Translations under genes and position numbers: made by a program | Shown: positions 24,138-32,165 of the stretch, one piece after another | How the letters are laid out: every line of letters begins with the position of its first letter | Numbering within the stretch: the stretch's first letter is position 1 | Assembly: GCF_002159535.1 (NCBI RefSeq) | Contig: NZ_NFIU01000006.1 | Location: forward strand, 1 to 64,000 | Reading direction: 5' to 3' | DNA length: 64,000 nucleotides | From: Olsenella sp. An290 | Lineage (GTDB): Bacteria; Actinomycetota; Coriobacteriia; Coriobacteriales; Atopobiaceae | The notes under the pieces: generated by a model | The model's input: only the letters and a program-made list of their open reading frames with translations | What the model was told of the DNA's origin: nothing | Database searches by the model: none

Positions 24138-24254
24138 GGTGCCTCTCCTTATGCGGTGGTATGCGTGAACGGGACGTGCGCGACGCCACCGGCTAGAGCA
24201 TGTCGAATCTCAGGTACACGAGACCTCCCCGCAGTTGTCTTGAGCCTTCTTATC

Positions 24255-24274
24255 ATACCCCGAGCGCGGGGTAT
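24255..24274. promoter_or_regulatory. Perfect inverted repeat upstream of the 24311 gene
   Basis: ATACCCC and GGGGTAT flank a 6-bp spacer (GAGCGC). The repeat lies between divergent prfA and the 24311 gene, 36 bases before the latter's start. It could be an operator; the overlapping TATAAG could be part of a -10 box. No matching copy was seen elsewhere in the window. Confidence 0.4.
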
Positions 24275-24310
24275 AAGACACTTAGCCGATGGCAACCAAA
24301 GGAGAAACGC

Positions 24311-25759
24311 ATGTCAGAGCCAGCCGAGAGCCCCGCGCGCACGCAGAGCGCCCGGGCCGACGACGCCTCGGGCGCAGAGAGCACCCAGGCGGGCGAGACC
24401 GCGCGCCTTGCGGACGCGGAGCGCGCCGACGCGGCGCCGACCGCGGCGCTTGCGGACGCCCTAGGCGAGAAGGACGCCGGGCCGGGGGCGACCGAGCGGC
24501 GCGCGCCCGTCGAGACGGCCCCGGAGGGGGCGGCCGAGCCCGCGCTGCGCGACATCATGGGCGCGCTCGGGCGCTACCGGCGGGGGCGGGCCCGCGCTCT
24601 CGGGGAGCTGGCCGGGCGGCACCGGGGCGCGCTGCTTGCGCTCCTGGCCCTGGCCATCGTTGGCATTGTCACGGCGGCGGCCCTGGCGGGGGCGCCGGGA
24701 CTGCCCTCCACCGAGCAGGTGCGCGACGACCTGGCCGCCCTCCCCGCCCCCGCCTGCCCCGGCGGGGACTTTGGCAGCGACGGGCCCCTCGCCGTGAGCG
24801 GCGTCGAGGTGCGCGAGGTCGCCAGCAGCCCCGAGGCGGGCCGGGCGACGGCACGGGCGCTCGTGAGCTACGAGGGCACGGGCGTCTGCGCGGACGCAAG
24901 CGTCACGGCGCCCTACGCGCTTGAGGGCGGCGCCTGGACGCTCGACGCGGACGGCCTTGCGACGCAGGTCTCCTGGCGCGCGACGGCGGGGGTCGACCCC
25001 AATTGCGTCGTCGCGGGCCTGGCGGGGCTTCTTGCCCGCGCGGACGAGGAGCTCGGCCGGCAGGAGTCCGACGGCCCCACCCTCTCGGGGCTCTACGCCG
25101 GCGGGCAGGTGAGCGTGGGGCCCGTCACCTTTGACGAGCGCGCGCAGACGAGCTCGCTCGAGCTCACCTGCAGGCAGGGCACCGGCCGCGTCGTGCGGGA
25201 GTGCCGCCTCACCGTCTCCCTTGCGTTCCGGCAGGCCAACGGGCAGTGGGAGGTCGAGGGCGTCGAGGTGGCCGACGGGGCGTTTGACCTCAGGCTCGAC
25301 GACCTTCTGGGCACCTGGTCCGGAACGTTTGCAAGCCAGTCGACGGAGGGCACCAAGTGCCTCGCGGCGCGCGAGGCCGGGCTTACCGTAAAGGTTGACG
25401 CAAGCTCGCCGCAGGGCGGCGGGACGCTGACGGGCACCGTCTCCGGGGTCGCGCACTACCACGCGCACCCCGCGGAGGACGCCGCCTCGTGCGAGGGGGA
25501 CCAGGCGCTCGCCGACGTTCCCTTCACCGCGCGGCTCGTGGAGGCGGACGAGAAGAGCGGCACGCTCGTCTTTGAGGCGACGCTCCCCGAGGACGTGGGC
25601 GGGACCTGCTCGCTGCGGCTGTCCTTTGGCTCGGCGGACGACCCCTCGACGGTGGAGGCGGAGCTCACGACCACCTACCCACACACGGGCTCGTTCCTCT
25701 TCATCCCCTACGACGAGACGCTCACGTACGCGGACCGCTTCACGCTCGCGCGGCGGTAG
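24311..25759 (+). CDS. Single-span membrane protein with unknown extracytoplasmic domain
   Basis: A 482-residue protein I do not recognise. Residues 1-95 are acidic, Ala/Glu/Asp-rich and probably disordered. Residues about 100-130 form one membrane helix (LLALLALAIVGIVTAAALAG) after an Arg-rich stretch, so the rest (about 350 residues) should lie outside. The outer part is beta-rich and has several cysteines (CPGGDF, GVCADA, DPNCVV, LTCRQG, RECRLT), perhaps in disulphides. It may hold two related halves, each with a WRATA- or FRQANGQW-like pattern. The start at 24311 has AAAGGAGAA upstream. It is one of the few plus-strand genes and sits between prfA and rpmE. Confidence 0.8.
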   Translation: MSEPAESPARTQSARADDASGAESTQAGETARLADAERADAAPTAALADALGEKDAGPGATERRAPVETAPEGAAEPALRDIMGALGRYRRGRARALGELAGRHRGALLALLALAIVGIVTAAALAGAPGLPSTEQVRDDLAALPAPACPGGDFGSDGPLAVSGVEVREVASSPEAGRATARALVSYEGTGVCADASVTAPYALEGGAWTLDADGLATQVSWRATAGVDPNCVVAGLAGLLARADEELGRQESDGPTLSGLYAGGQVSVGPVTFDERAQTSSLELTCRQGTGRVVRECRLTVSLAFRQANGQWEVEGVEVADGAFDLRLDDLLGTWSGTFASQSTEGTKCLAAREAGLTVKVDASSPQGGGTLTGTVSGVAHYHAHPAEDAASCEGDQALADVPFTARLVEADEKSGTLVFEATLPEDVGGTCSLRLSFGSADDPSTVEAELTTTYPHTGSFLFIPYDETLTYADRFTLARR

Positions 25760-25789
25760 CGCGGCGGCAGAGCACCGGCGCGCGGCAGC

Positions 25790-25823
25790 AAAAAGGCGCC
25801 CCCACGGGATCCGCGGGGGCGCC
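25790..25823 (-). terminator. Rho-independent terminator of rpmE
   Basis: On the minus strand GGCGCCCCC pairs with GGGGGCGCC (25815-25823 with 25795-25803) and is followed by TTTTT. It lies 24 bp beyond the rpmE stop and faces the convergent 24311 gene. Confidence 0.85.
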
Positions 25824-25846
25824 GGCAGGTCGTGCTATGGGCGGGG

Positions 25847-26260
25847 CTACTCGGCCTCGGTGGCCTCGACCTCGGCAGCGGGCTCCTCGGCGGGAGCGGC
25901 CTTGGCGGCCTCAGCCTCGGCCTTCTTGGCATACTCGGCGGCGCGCTTGGCCTTCTCGGCGGCCTTGGCCTCCTTGGCGGCCTTCTTGGCAGCGGCCTCC
26001 TCAGCAGCCTTGGCGGCCTTGGCGGCCTTGGCCTCCTGGGCCTTCTTGAGCTGGGCGGCAGCGGCGCCACCAAACTTGTCGGCGAAGCGCTGGACGCGGC
26101 CGCCGGTGTCAACGAGCTTCTGGGTGCCGGTGTAGAACGGGTGGCACTTGTCGCAGAGGTCGACCACGATCTCGCTCCTGGTGGAGTGGGTCTTCCAGGT
26201 GTTGCCGCAGGTGCAGCGGACGGTGCACTCCACGTAGTCGGGGTGGATACCTTGCTTCAT
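25847..26260 (-). CDS. rpmE: Ribosomal protein bL31 with long Ala/Lys-rich extension
   Basis: A 137-residue protein. Residues 1-68 are a normal zinc-type L31 (MKQGIHPDY, a CTCGN pair and a CDKCHPF pair forming the zinc site, then [13 protein letters not shown]). Residues 69-137 form a highly charged helical tail of repeated [20 protein letters not shown] type, ending acidic ([13 protein letters not shown]). L31 is usually 66-90 residues, so the tail doubles its size. A leader with two identical-apex hairpins precedes it. A terminator follows. Confidence 0.95.
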   Translation of the reverse strand: MKQGIHPDYVECTVRCTCGNTWKTHSTRSEIVVDLCDKCHPFYTGTQKLVDTGGRVQRFADKFGGAAAAQLKKAQEAKAAKAAKAAEEAAAKKAAKEAKAAEKAKRAAEYAKKAEAEAAKAAPAEEPAAEVEATEAE

Positions 26261-26280
26261 GGCAGGACTCCTCACGGTCG

Positions 26281-26328
26281 GCCCTGGTTTCCGACCAGGG
26301 CGGGATACGTCTTGGTACCGACCAAGAC
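26281..26328 (-). promoter_or_regulatory. Twin-hairpin leader of rpmE
   Basis: In the rpmE 5' leader two perfect 8-bp hairpins follow each other. GTCTTGGT-CGGT-ACCAAGAC (26309-26328) comes first, then GCCCTGGT-CGGAA-ACCAGGGC (26281-26301). The stems differ but both apices read UGGUCGG(U/A)-ACCA. Conserved apices with changing stems suggest protein recognition, which would fit autoregulation by L31. Ribosomal-protein leaders for L31 are known in several bacterial groups. Whether this matches one cannot be tested here. Confidence 0.6.
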
Positions 26329-26422
26329 ACAATAGCCGTATGACTATATCAGAACGGGCGTGGTGCGTCTGTGGAGAATTGCAGGTAAGATGTTCGCGAG
26401 AAGAACGACCCGGAGGTGCCCC

Positions 26423-27196
26423 ATGTTTCTCGCGATCGACGTCGGCAACACCCAGTCCACGCTCGGCCTCTTTGACGACGAGGGCGGGCTCGTCCGAGGC
26501 TGGCGCATGTCGACCAACGCGAGCGACACCTCCGACATGCTCCACTCGCGCCTCTGGGGCTACTTCATGAAGGACGGCCTCTCGCTCTCGGACGTGACCG
26601 CGGCAGGCGTGGCCTCGGTCGTCCCCGCCCTCGAGCGCGCGTGGCGGCGCTGCCTTGCCACGCACCTGGGCGAGGAGCCCCTCGTGGTGAGCGCGGGGCA
26701 CGACTATGGCATGGAGGTCGCGATGCCCGTCCCGCGCCAGGTGGGCGCCGACCGCATCGCAAACGCGATCGCCGCGCGCCGGACCTACGGGGCGCCCGTG
26801 ATCGTGGTGGACTTTGGCACGGCGACGAACATCGACGTCGTGGACGAGCGGGGCCGCTATCGCGGCGGCGCCATCTCCCCCGGCCTCATGCTCTCCGCAG
26901 GCGCGCTCTTCTCGCGCGCGGCGCGGCTTGCGAGCATCCCCATCGAGGCGCCGGCTCACGCGCTCGGCGACACCACGGAGACCGCGCTGCAGTCCGGCCT
27001 TGTGATCGGCGCGGCGGCGCAGGCCGAGGGGCTCGTGGCGCGCATCCAGGCCGAGCTCGGCGAGCCGCGGGCCACCGTGGTGGGGACGGGCGGCCTCGCG
27101 CGCACCGTGGCGCGGGCCACGACCCTCTTTGACGCCGTCGACCCCGACCTCACCCTCCGCGGCATCCGCGAGATCTGGCTCCACGAGCGCGCGTAG
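26423..27196 (+). CDS. coaX: Type III pantothenate kinase
   Basis: A 257-residue CoaX, phosphorylating pantothenate in CoA synthesis. It has the ASKHA-fold phosphate-1 loop [10 protein letters not shown] at the N terminus, the [11 protein letters not shown] substrate segment, [11 protein letters not shown] and the GGAISPG loop. Type III enzymes are not inhibited by CoA and need a monovalent cation. The start at 26423 ([10 protein letters not shown]) is the family start and has CGGAGG upstream. It is divergent from rpmE. Confidence 0.95.
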   Translation: MFLAIDVGNTQSTLGLFDDEGGLVRGWRMSTNASDTSDMLHSRLWGYFMKDGLSLSDVTAAGVASVVPALERAWRRCLATHLGEEPLVVSAGHDYGMEVAMPVPRQVGADRIANAIAARRTYGAPVIVVDFGTATNIDVVDERGRYRGGAISPGLMLSAGALFSRAARLASIPIEAPAHALGDTTETALQSGLVIGAAAQAEGLVARIQAELGEPRATVVGTGGLARTVARATTLFDAVDPDLTLRGIREIWLHERA

Positions 27197-27235
27197 CCGC
27201 CGGGGCCGGGGCCGCCGGCAGGGGCGCCGTGCCCG

Positions 27236-27757
27236 TCAGAGGGGGCGCAGGCGGGCCTGCTCGGGGGCGAGCTCGAGGTCGGGGCCACCGGCCTCGGGGC
27301 GCACGGTCGCCCGGCCCCAGACGTCCACGCCGGAAAGCGTCCCGCGCGCGGCCACACGGCCGCCCCGCAGCACCTCGACCGGCTCCCCCATGCCGAGCAG
27401 CGCGTCGAAGTAGTCGCCGAGCACCGAGGCCAGAGGGCCCGCCGCGCCGCGCCCGTCCGCGTACGCGCGCTCCCACGCGCCGACGCCCTCCTCGGCCGCG
27501 CGCTCGAGCGCGGCCGCGTCAAGGCCGCGCCCCTCGTCCCACATGAGGTCGCAGCGCACGAAGACGCCCTCGGCGTCGTACCCGGCCCGCGCGTCAACGG
27601 CGACGAGCGGCTCGCCCTCCGCGGAGACCACCGCGTGCGGCCAGGCCACGCGCGCGCCGAGCTCGCGGGCCACCGCGAGCGCGCACACGTAGGGCGCCCC
27701 CGTCACAAAGCCCATGGGGACCTGCGGGCGCAGCGTGAGCGACGTCCCTACTCCCAC
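27236..27757 (-). CDS. Degenerate biotin-protein-ligase-like protein
   Basis: A 173-residue protein resembling the second half of BirA without its catalytic residues. The segment RVAWPHAVV lies where BirA has LKWPNDV. The lysine-bearing KLAGIL and GxGxN stretches are replaced (GEPLVAVDARA, VFVRCDLMW). The GRGRxG biotinyl-AMP loop is absent because the N-terminal part is missing. The C-terminal SH3-like domain is well kept (GEPVEVLRGGRVAARGTLSGVDVWGRATV). It starts with GTG and overlaps folP-folK by 10 bp, so it is translationally coupled. It may be a pseudoenzyme with a binding role, or a decaying gene. Confidence 0.6.
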   Translation of the reverse strand: MGVGTSLTLRPQVPMGFVTGAPYVCALAVARELGARVAWPHAVVSAEGEPLVAVDARAGYDAEGVFVRCDLMWDEGRGLDAAALERAAEEGVGAWERAYADGRGAAGPLASVLGDYFDALLGMGEPVEVLRGGRVAARGTLSGVDVWGRATVRPEAGGPDLELAPEQARLRPL

Positions 27758-29220
27758 GAGACCTCCCCGAGGTCGGCGGTGACCAGGCCCACGCGCTGGT
27801 CGCGCGGGAGCACCTCCACGCCGCCGTGCGCGAGGAAGCGCGCCGGGTCGTGCATGAGGTCCTCCATGGGCACGATGACGTAGTCGCGCTCGCCGAGACG
27901 GGGGTGCGGCAGCGCGAGGCGCTCGCCCGCGTGGCGCTCCCCCTCGAGCCACATGAGGTCGCAGTCGATGGTGCGCGGCCCGTTGCCGGGCTTCTTGGCG
28001 GCTCCCACGGCCTGGGGCCGCGGCGCGTCGTCCTTCTCGCGAATCCGGCCGAGGGCGTTCTCGACCTCGAGCAGCTTGCCCATGAGCACGAGCGGGTGAA
28101 GCTCGGTCCTGATCTCGGCCACGGCGTTGGCCACGGGCGTGGCGATGCCGTAGGCGGGCTCGGTCTCGTAGGCATGGCTCACGTTGACCACGCAGGTGAG
28201 CGGGATGTCGTCGATGAGCTGGACCGCGCGCGCGAGGTTGGCCACGCGGTTGCCCACGTTAGAGCCAAGCGAGACGAAGCCCTGGCGCGGGTCCTTGTGC
28301 GCGACGGCCCAGTAGGCGTTCACGGCCTGGGAGATGCCCGCGACGTTGTGGACGCGCAGGATGCGCGCGCCGTTCTCGATCGAGGAGATGCAGATGCCGG
28401 CCGTGGCAAAGTCGCGCTCGGGTGCCTCGGCCACGCCGGAGACCGCCCCCACGAAGCGCTTGCGGGAGACGGCCACGGCGAGCGGGTAGCCCATCGAGGC
28501 CATGGAGCGCGTGGCGCGCTGGATGACCACGTCCTCGTCGGCGAGCTTGTCAAAGCCCGCGCCCGGGTCAAGGCAGATGCGGTCGTGGGAGACGCCGGCG
28601 CGCACGAGCGTGCGGGCCTGGTCGCCGAGAAAGCCCATCACCTGGCGCATGATCGGCGCCTCCTCGGGCAGGGTGAAGCGGCGCTGCGAGGTGACGGGGC
28701 GCGGCAGGGCGCTGCCCGTGGGGCGCGACTCGTCGAGCATGACCTGACGGCGCGGGGCGCGGGTGCCCAGGCCCGCGCGGTTCCAGTGCATGACGAGGCA
28801 GCCGCAGTCGGTGTCGGCCGCCACCTGGACCATCTCAGGGTCCGTGAAGCCCTCGACGTCGTTCACGATGGCCGCGCCCAGCCGCACGCACATGCGGGCG
28901 ACCTCGGCGTGGCGCGTGTCCACCGAGACCACGGCGCCCGCCTCCACGAGCGCGCGCACCACGGGCACCACGCGCTCGGCCTCGGCCTGCGGGGAGACGG
29001 GGGTGTGCCCCGGGCGCGTGGACTCGCCGCCCACGTCGATGATGTCGGCGCCCTCGTCGAGCATCGCAAGGCCACGCGCGATGGCGGCCTTGGCGTCGAG
29101 GTTCGCGCCGCCGTCGGAGAAGGAGTCGGGGGTGACGTTGAGGATGCCCATGATGCGCGGGCGCGCGAGGGAGATCTCGTGCGATCCGCAGTGCCAGGTG
29201 CCGAAGTTCTCTCGTAGCAT
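27748..29220 (-). CDS. folP-folK: Dihydropteroate synthase / HPPK fusion
   Basis: A 490-residue bifunctional folate enzyme. Residues about 20-305 are dihydropteroate synthase (MGILNVTPDSFSDGG, DVGGESTRPG, DPGAGFDKLADED, SRKRFVG). Residues about 316-480 are 6-hydroxymethyl-7,8-dihydropterin pyrophosphokinase (VSLGSNVGNRVANL, the acidic DCDLMW block, LPHPRLGERDYVIVPM). The synthase has an extra loop of about 35 residues after CLVMHW (rich in Arg and Pro) before the PIMRQV helix. Order FolP-FolK makes the two consecutive steps one protein. A TGGTCGGGACCA element precedes the start. Confidence 0.93.
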   Translation of the reverse strand: MLRENFGTWHCGSHEISLARPRIMGILNVTPDSFSDGGANLDAKAAIARGLAMLDEGADIIDVGGESTRPGHTPVSPQAEAERVVPVVRALVEAGAVVSVDTRHAEVARMCVRLGAAIVNDVEGFTDPEMVQVAADTDCGCLVMHWNRAGLGTRAPRRQVMLDESRPTGSALPRPVTSQRRFTLPEEAPIMRQVMGFLGDQARTLVRAGVSHDRICLDPGAGFDKLADEDVVIQRATRSMASMGYPLAVAVSRKRFVGAVSGVAEAPERDFATAGICISSIENGARILRVHNVAGISQAVNAYWAVAHKDPRQGFVSLGSNVGNRVANLARAVQLIDDIPLTCVVNVSHAYETEPAYGIATPVANAVAEIRTELHPLVLMGKLLEVENALGRIREKDDAPRPQAVGAAKKPGNGPRTIDCDLMWLEGERHAGERLALPHPRLGERDYVIVPMEDLMHDPARFLAHGGVEVLPRDQRVGLVTADLGEVSWE

Positions 29221-29334
29221 GGGCCATACCTTTCTCGGGGCTTGTTGGTCCCGACCATTGTACCCGAGCCCGCACGCGCCGCCTCAACCGGCCGGCGGGG
29301 CCGCGCCCCGGCCGGGGGGCTCCGGGCCCCGCGC

Positions 29335-30072
29335 TCAGAAGTCGAAGGCCGCCGCGATGTCGCAGGCGCAGACGAGGTCGGCGGCCTCGTCCGCCGGCGT
29401 GCGCTCCCGGTTCACGATCACAAGCTCGTCGCCGCCGAAGTAGTTGACCAGCCCCGCCGCCGGGTACACCACGAGCGACGTCCCGCCGATGACGAGCAGG
29501 TCCGCCTCCTGGATCGCCCGCACACTGGCGAGAAGGACCCTCTCGCTCAGGGGCTCCCCGTAGAGCACCACGTCGGGCTTCACGAGGCCGCCGCACGCCT
29601 CGCAGTGCGGGACGCCCTCGGTCGCGAGCACCCACGCGGCGTCGTAGACCGCCCCGCAGCGCTCGCAGACGTTGCGGTGCACCGAGCCGTGCAGCTCGTG
29701 GACCGTGCGGGAGCCCGCCCGCTGGTGCAGCCCGTCGATGTTCTGCGTCACCACGGCGGCAAGGTGCCCCGTGCGCTCGAGCTCGGCGAGCTTCTCGTGC
29801 GCGCGGTTGGGCCGGGCCGTCAGGCAGATCATGCGCTCGCGGTAGAACTCGTAGAACTCGGCGGTGTGCGAGACAAAGAAGTCGTGCCCGAGCATCTCCT
29901 CGGGCGGATAGGCGAAGTGCTGGTGGTAGAGGCCGTCGACGCTTCGGAAGTCGGGGATGCCGCTTGCGGTGGAGACGCCCGCGCCCCCAAAGAAGACGGC
30001 TCGCCGCGCGCGGGAGAAGCGCTCCGAGAGCTCCGCCGCCGCGTCCGTGGGAGAGGTGATCGTGCGTGCCAT
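29335..30072 (-). CDS. NAD-dependent protein deacylase (sirtuin)
   Basis: A 245-residue Sir2-family enzyme. It has the NAD-binding GAGVSTASGIPDFRS, the TQNIDGLH motif, the catalytic His in ELHGS, and a zinc site made by two Cys pairs (CERC and CEAC). The C-terminal Rossmann half carries GGTSLVVYPAAGLV. It may remove acetyl or other acyl groups from lysines; the acyl preference is not readable with certainty. The start at 30072 (MARTITSPT) has GAAGGAGG upstream. It is divergent from the patatin gene. Confidence 0.93.
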   Translation of the reverse strand: MARTITSPTDAAAELSERFSRARRAVFFGGAGVSTASGIPDFRSVDGLYHQHFAYPPEEMLGHDFFVSHTAEFYEFYRERMICLTARPNRAHEKLAELERTGHLAAVVTQNIDGLHQRAGSRTVHELHGSVHRNVCERCGAVYDAAWVLATEGVPHCEACGGLVKPDVVLYGEPLSERVLLASVRAIQEADLLVIGGTSLVVYPAAGLVNYFGGDELVIVNRERTPADEAADLVCACDIAAAFDF

Positions 30073-30259
30073 GGCTGCCTCCTTCGGGGCGGGGCCCGTC
30101 CCGCCCGGCGTCATTGTGACTCATTGTAGGCCCAGATGAGACGTGGAGTTTTGTTGGGAACGGTATGCCGTTACGTCATTTTGGGAACAACGCCTCCTAT
30201 CGGACGGCGCGCGGCCGAAGACCTTTTCGGCGCGCGCCATCGGCTCTTGGGAGGTTGTG

Positions 30260-31213
30260 ATGGGAGAGCTTTCGAGCAACGTCTTTGACTGCGCGCTCGT
30301 CTTTGAGGGCGGGGGCTACCGCGCCGCTTACACCTGTGCGTTTGCGAACGTCCTGCTGGAGCAGGGAATCTACTTTGACTACGTCTGCGGGCTCTCCGCA
30401 GGCGCCAGCAACTCCGTCAACTACCTCTCGCGCGACCAGGCGCGCGTGCGCGAGGCGTTCATGACCGGCGGGCCCGCCAAGGGCGCCGTGGGGCTGCGCT
30501 CGCTCCTGCGGGGCCGCGGCTACTTTGACGCCGACGCGCTCTACGAGGGGGCCCTGCGCGACGGGACCCTCGTCTTTGACTGGGAGGCCTTCTCGGCCAA
30601 CCCTGCGCGCCTGCGCATCCAGGCCTTCGAGCGCGACACCGGCCGGACCGTGCGCTTCTCTCGCGAGGACATGACCGACCCGATGCGCATGATCGACCTC
30701 GTGCGCGCAAGCTCCACGCTGCCGGGCATGATGCGCCCGATCGAGGTCGACGGCCGGGCGCTCCTGGACGGCGGGCTCGGGACGGGCGCCGGCATCCCGG
30801 TGGGCATGGCCGAGGAGGACGGCTTCGAGAAGATCCTCTTCGTGGCCACGCGCCCGCGCGGCTACCGCAAGAAGGAGCCGGGCGCGCGCGACCGCCAGAT
30901 TTACAAGCGCCTGGCGCAGAACCACCCCTACCTCAGAAACGCCCTGCTCACGCGCTGGGAGCGCTACAACGCCGCGCTCGAGCACGTGGAGGAGCTCGCG
31001 GCGGAGGGGCGCGCGCTCATCCTCTACCCCGACGAGATGCCCGTGGAGAACGCCACGGTGAACCCGCGCCGGCTCGCGGCCGCCTATGAGGCGGGGCACG
31101 CTCAGTACCTGCGCGACCTGCCCATGGTGCGCACGTTCCTGTTTGGCTCGGCAGACGCCGGCCCCCGGCCGGAAGACCCGGACGAGGGCACGGGCTACAT
31201 CACGCTCGGGTAG
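30260..31213 (+). CDS. Patatin-like phospholipase
   Basis: A 317-residue patatin-fold acyl hydrolase. The oxyanion-hole motif GGGYR (17-21), the nucleophile elbow GLSAG (Ser46) and the catalytic Asp motif DGGLGTG are all present, so it should be active. A segment RKKEPGARDRQIYKRL after residue 195 matches the YjjU-like bacterial subgroup. No signal peptide, so it is cytoplasmic or peripheral. The start at 30260 is preceded by GGGAGG. A long hairpin separates it from convergent xth. Confidence 0.9.
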   Translation: MGELSSNVFDCALVFEGGGYRAAYTCAFANVLLEQGIYFDYVCGLSAGASNSVNYLSRDQARVREAFMTGGPAKGAVGLRSLLRGRGYFDADALYEGALRDGTLVFDWEAFSANPARLRIQAFERDTGRTVRFSREDMTDPMRMIDLVRASSTLPGMMRPIEVDGRALLDGGLGTGAGIPVGMAEEDGFEKILFVATRPRGYRKKEPGARDRQIYKRLAQNHPYLRNALLTRWERYNAALEHVEELAAEGRALILYPDEMPVENATVNPRRLAAAYEAGHAQYLRDLPMVRTFLFGSADAGPRPEDPDEGTGYITLG

Positions 31214-31220
31214 CGGCCGC

Positions 31221-31258
31221 GGGCGGGCCGCGGGAGCGGGCGCTCCCACGGCCCGCCC
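31221..31258. terminator. Long GC hairpin between convergent patatin and xth genes
   Basis: GGGCGGGCCG with GGGAGCG on the left pairs with CGCTCCC and CGGCCCGCCC on the right. The result is a 17-bp stem with one mismatched pair. It lies between two converging genes and can fold on both strands. No U-tract is visible on either side. Confidence 0.65.
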
Positions 31259-31268
31259 GTCGCCCCCG

Positions 31269-32048
31269 CTAGAGCTCGATCGTAAGCTCCACGGGGCAGT
31301 GGTCGGAGCCGTAGACCTCGGAGAGGATCGACGCGCCGGTCACGCGGTCCGCGATGTCGTTGGACACGAGGAAGTAGTCGATGCGCCAGCCCGCGTTGTT
31401 CTTGCGCGCGTTGAAGCGGTAGCTCCACCAGCTGTAGGCGCCCGTGAGGTCGGGGTGGCGCGCGCGGAAGGTGTCGGTGAAGCCGGCGTCGAGCAGGCGC
31501 GTGAAGCTCTCGCGCTCCTCGTCGGAAAAGCCCGCGTTGCCGCGGTTGGGGCCGGGGTTCTTGAGGTCGATCTCGTTGTGGGCCACGTTGAAGTCGCCGC
31601 AGGTCACCACCGGCTTCTCGGCGGCAAGCCCGCAGAGGAACTCGCGGTAGGCGCTGTCCCAGGCGAGGCGCGTGTCGATGCGCGCCAGCTCGTTCTGGGC
31701 GTTAGGCGTGTAGACGTCCACGAACCAGTAGCCCGGGAACTCGAGCGCGCAGACGCGGCCCTCGTCGTCCGCCTCGGGGGCGCCGATGTGGTTAATCACC
31801 TGCAGCGGCTCCTCGCGGGAGAAGACGGCCGTGCCGGAGTAGCCCTTGCGCTCGGCATAGCTCCAGGTCTGGTGGTAGCCGGGCAGGTCCAGGCTGATCT
31901 GGCCCTCCTGGAGCTTGGTCTCCTGGACGGCAAAGACGTCGGCGTCCGTGGACGCCACGATGTCGGTGAAGCTCGGGTCCTTCTTCATGACGGCGCGCAG
32001 GCCGTTGACGTTCCAGGAGACGAGGCGCAGCTCGCGGGTGTCGGACAT
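31269..32048 (-). CDS. xth: Exodeoxyribonuclease III
   Basis: A 259-residue AP endonuclease/exonuclease III for base-excision repair. It has the N-terminal LRLVSWNVNGLRAV, QETKLQEGQI (metal-binding Glu), the YTPNAQ block, GDFNVAHNEIDL and the C-terminal catalytic SEVYGSDHCPV. All catalytic residues are present. Length is standard. The ATG at 32048 has GGAG upstream. Confidence 0.95.
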   Translation of the reverse strand: MSDTRELRLVSWNVNGLRAVMKKDPSFTDIVASTDADVFAVQETKLQEGQISLDLPGYHQTWSYAERKGYSGTAVFSREEPLQVINHIGAPEADDEGRVCALEFPGYWFVDVYTPNAQNELARIDTRLAWDSAYREFLCGLAAEKPVVTCGDFNVAHNEIDLKNPGPNRGNAGFSDEERESFTRLLDAGFTDTFRARHPDLTGAYSWWSYRFNARKNNAGWRIDYFLVSNDIADRVTGASILSEVYGSDHCPVELTIEL

Positions 32049-32165
32049 GGGAACTCCGTTCGTGCGTGCGGGCCGCGGTCCTTCTCGGCAGGGCGGCCGC
32101 GGCGGGCGGTAATTGCTATCAGCATTGTGACACTTTAGGGGCCCGAGCGGAACGGGCCGCGGCCG

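Noticed and set aside
28835-30124. A 429-codon minus-strand frame across the sirtuin and folP genes
   Set aside because: It is out of frame with both, Arg/Ala/Gly-rich, and lacks domains. The sirtuin and DHPS frames are clear.
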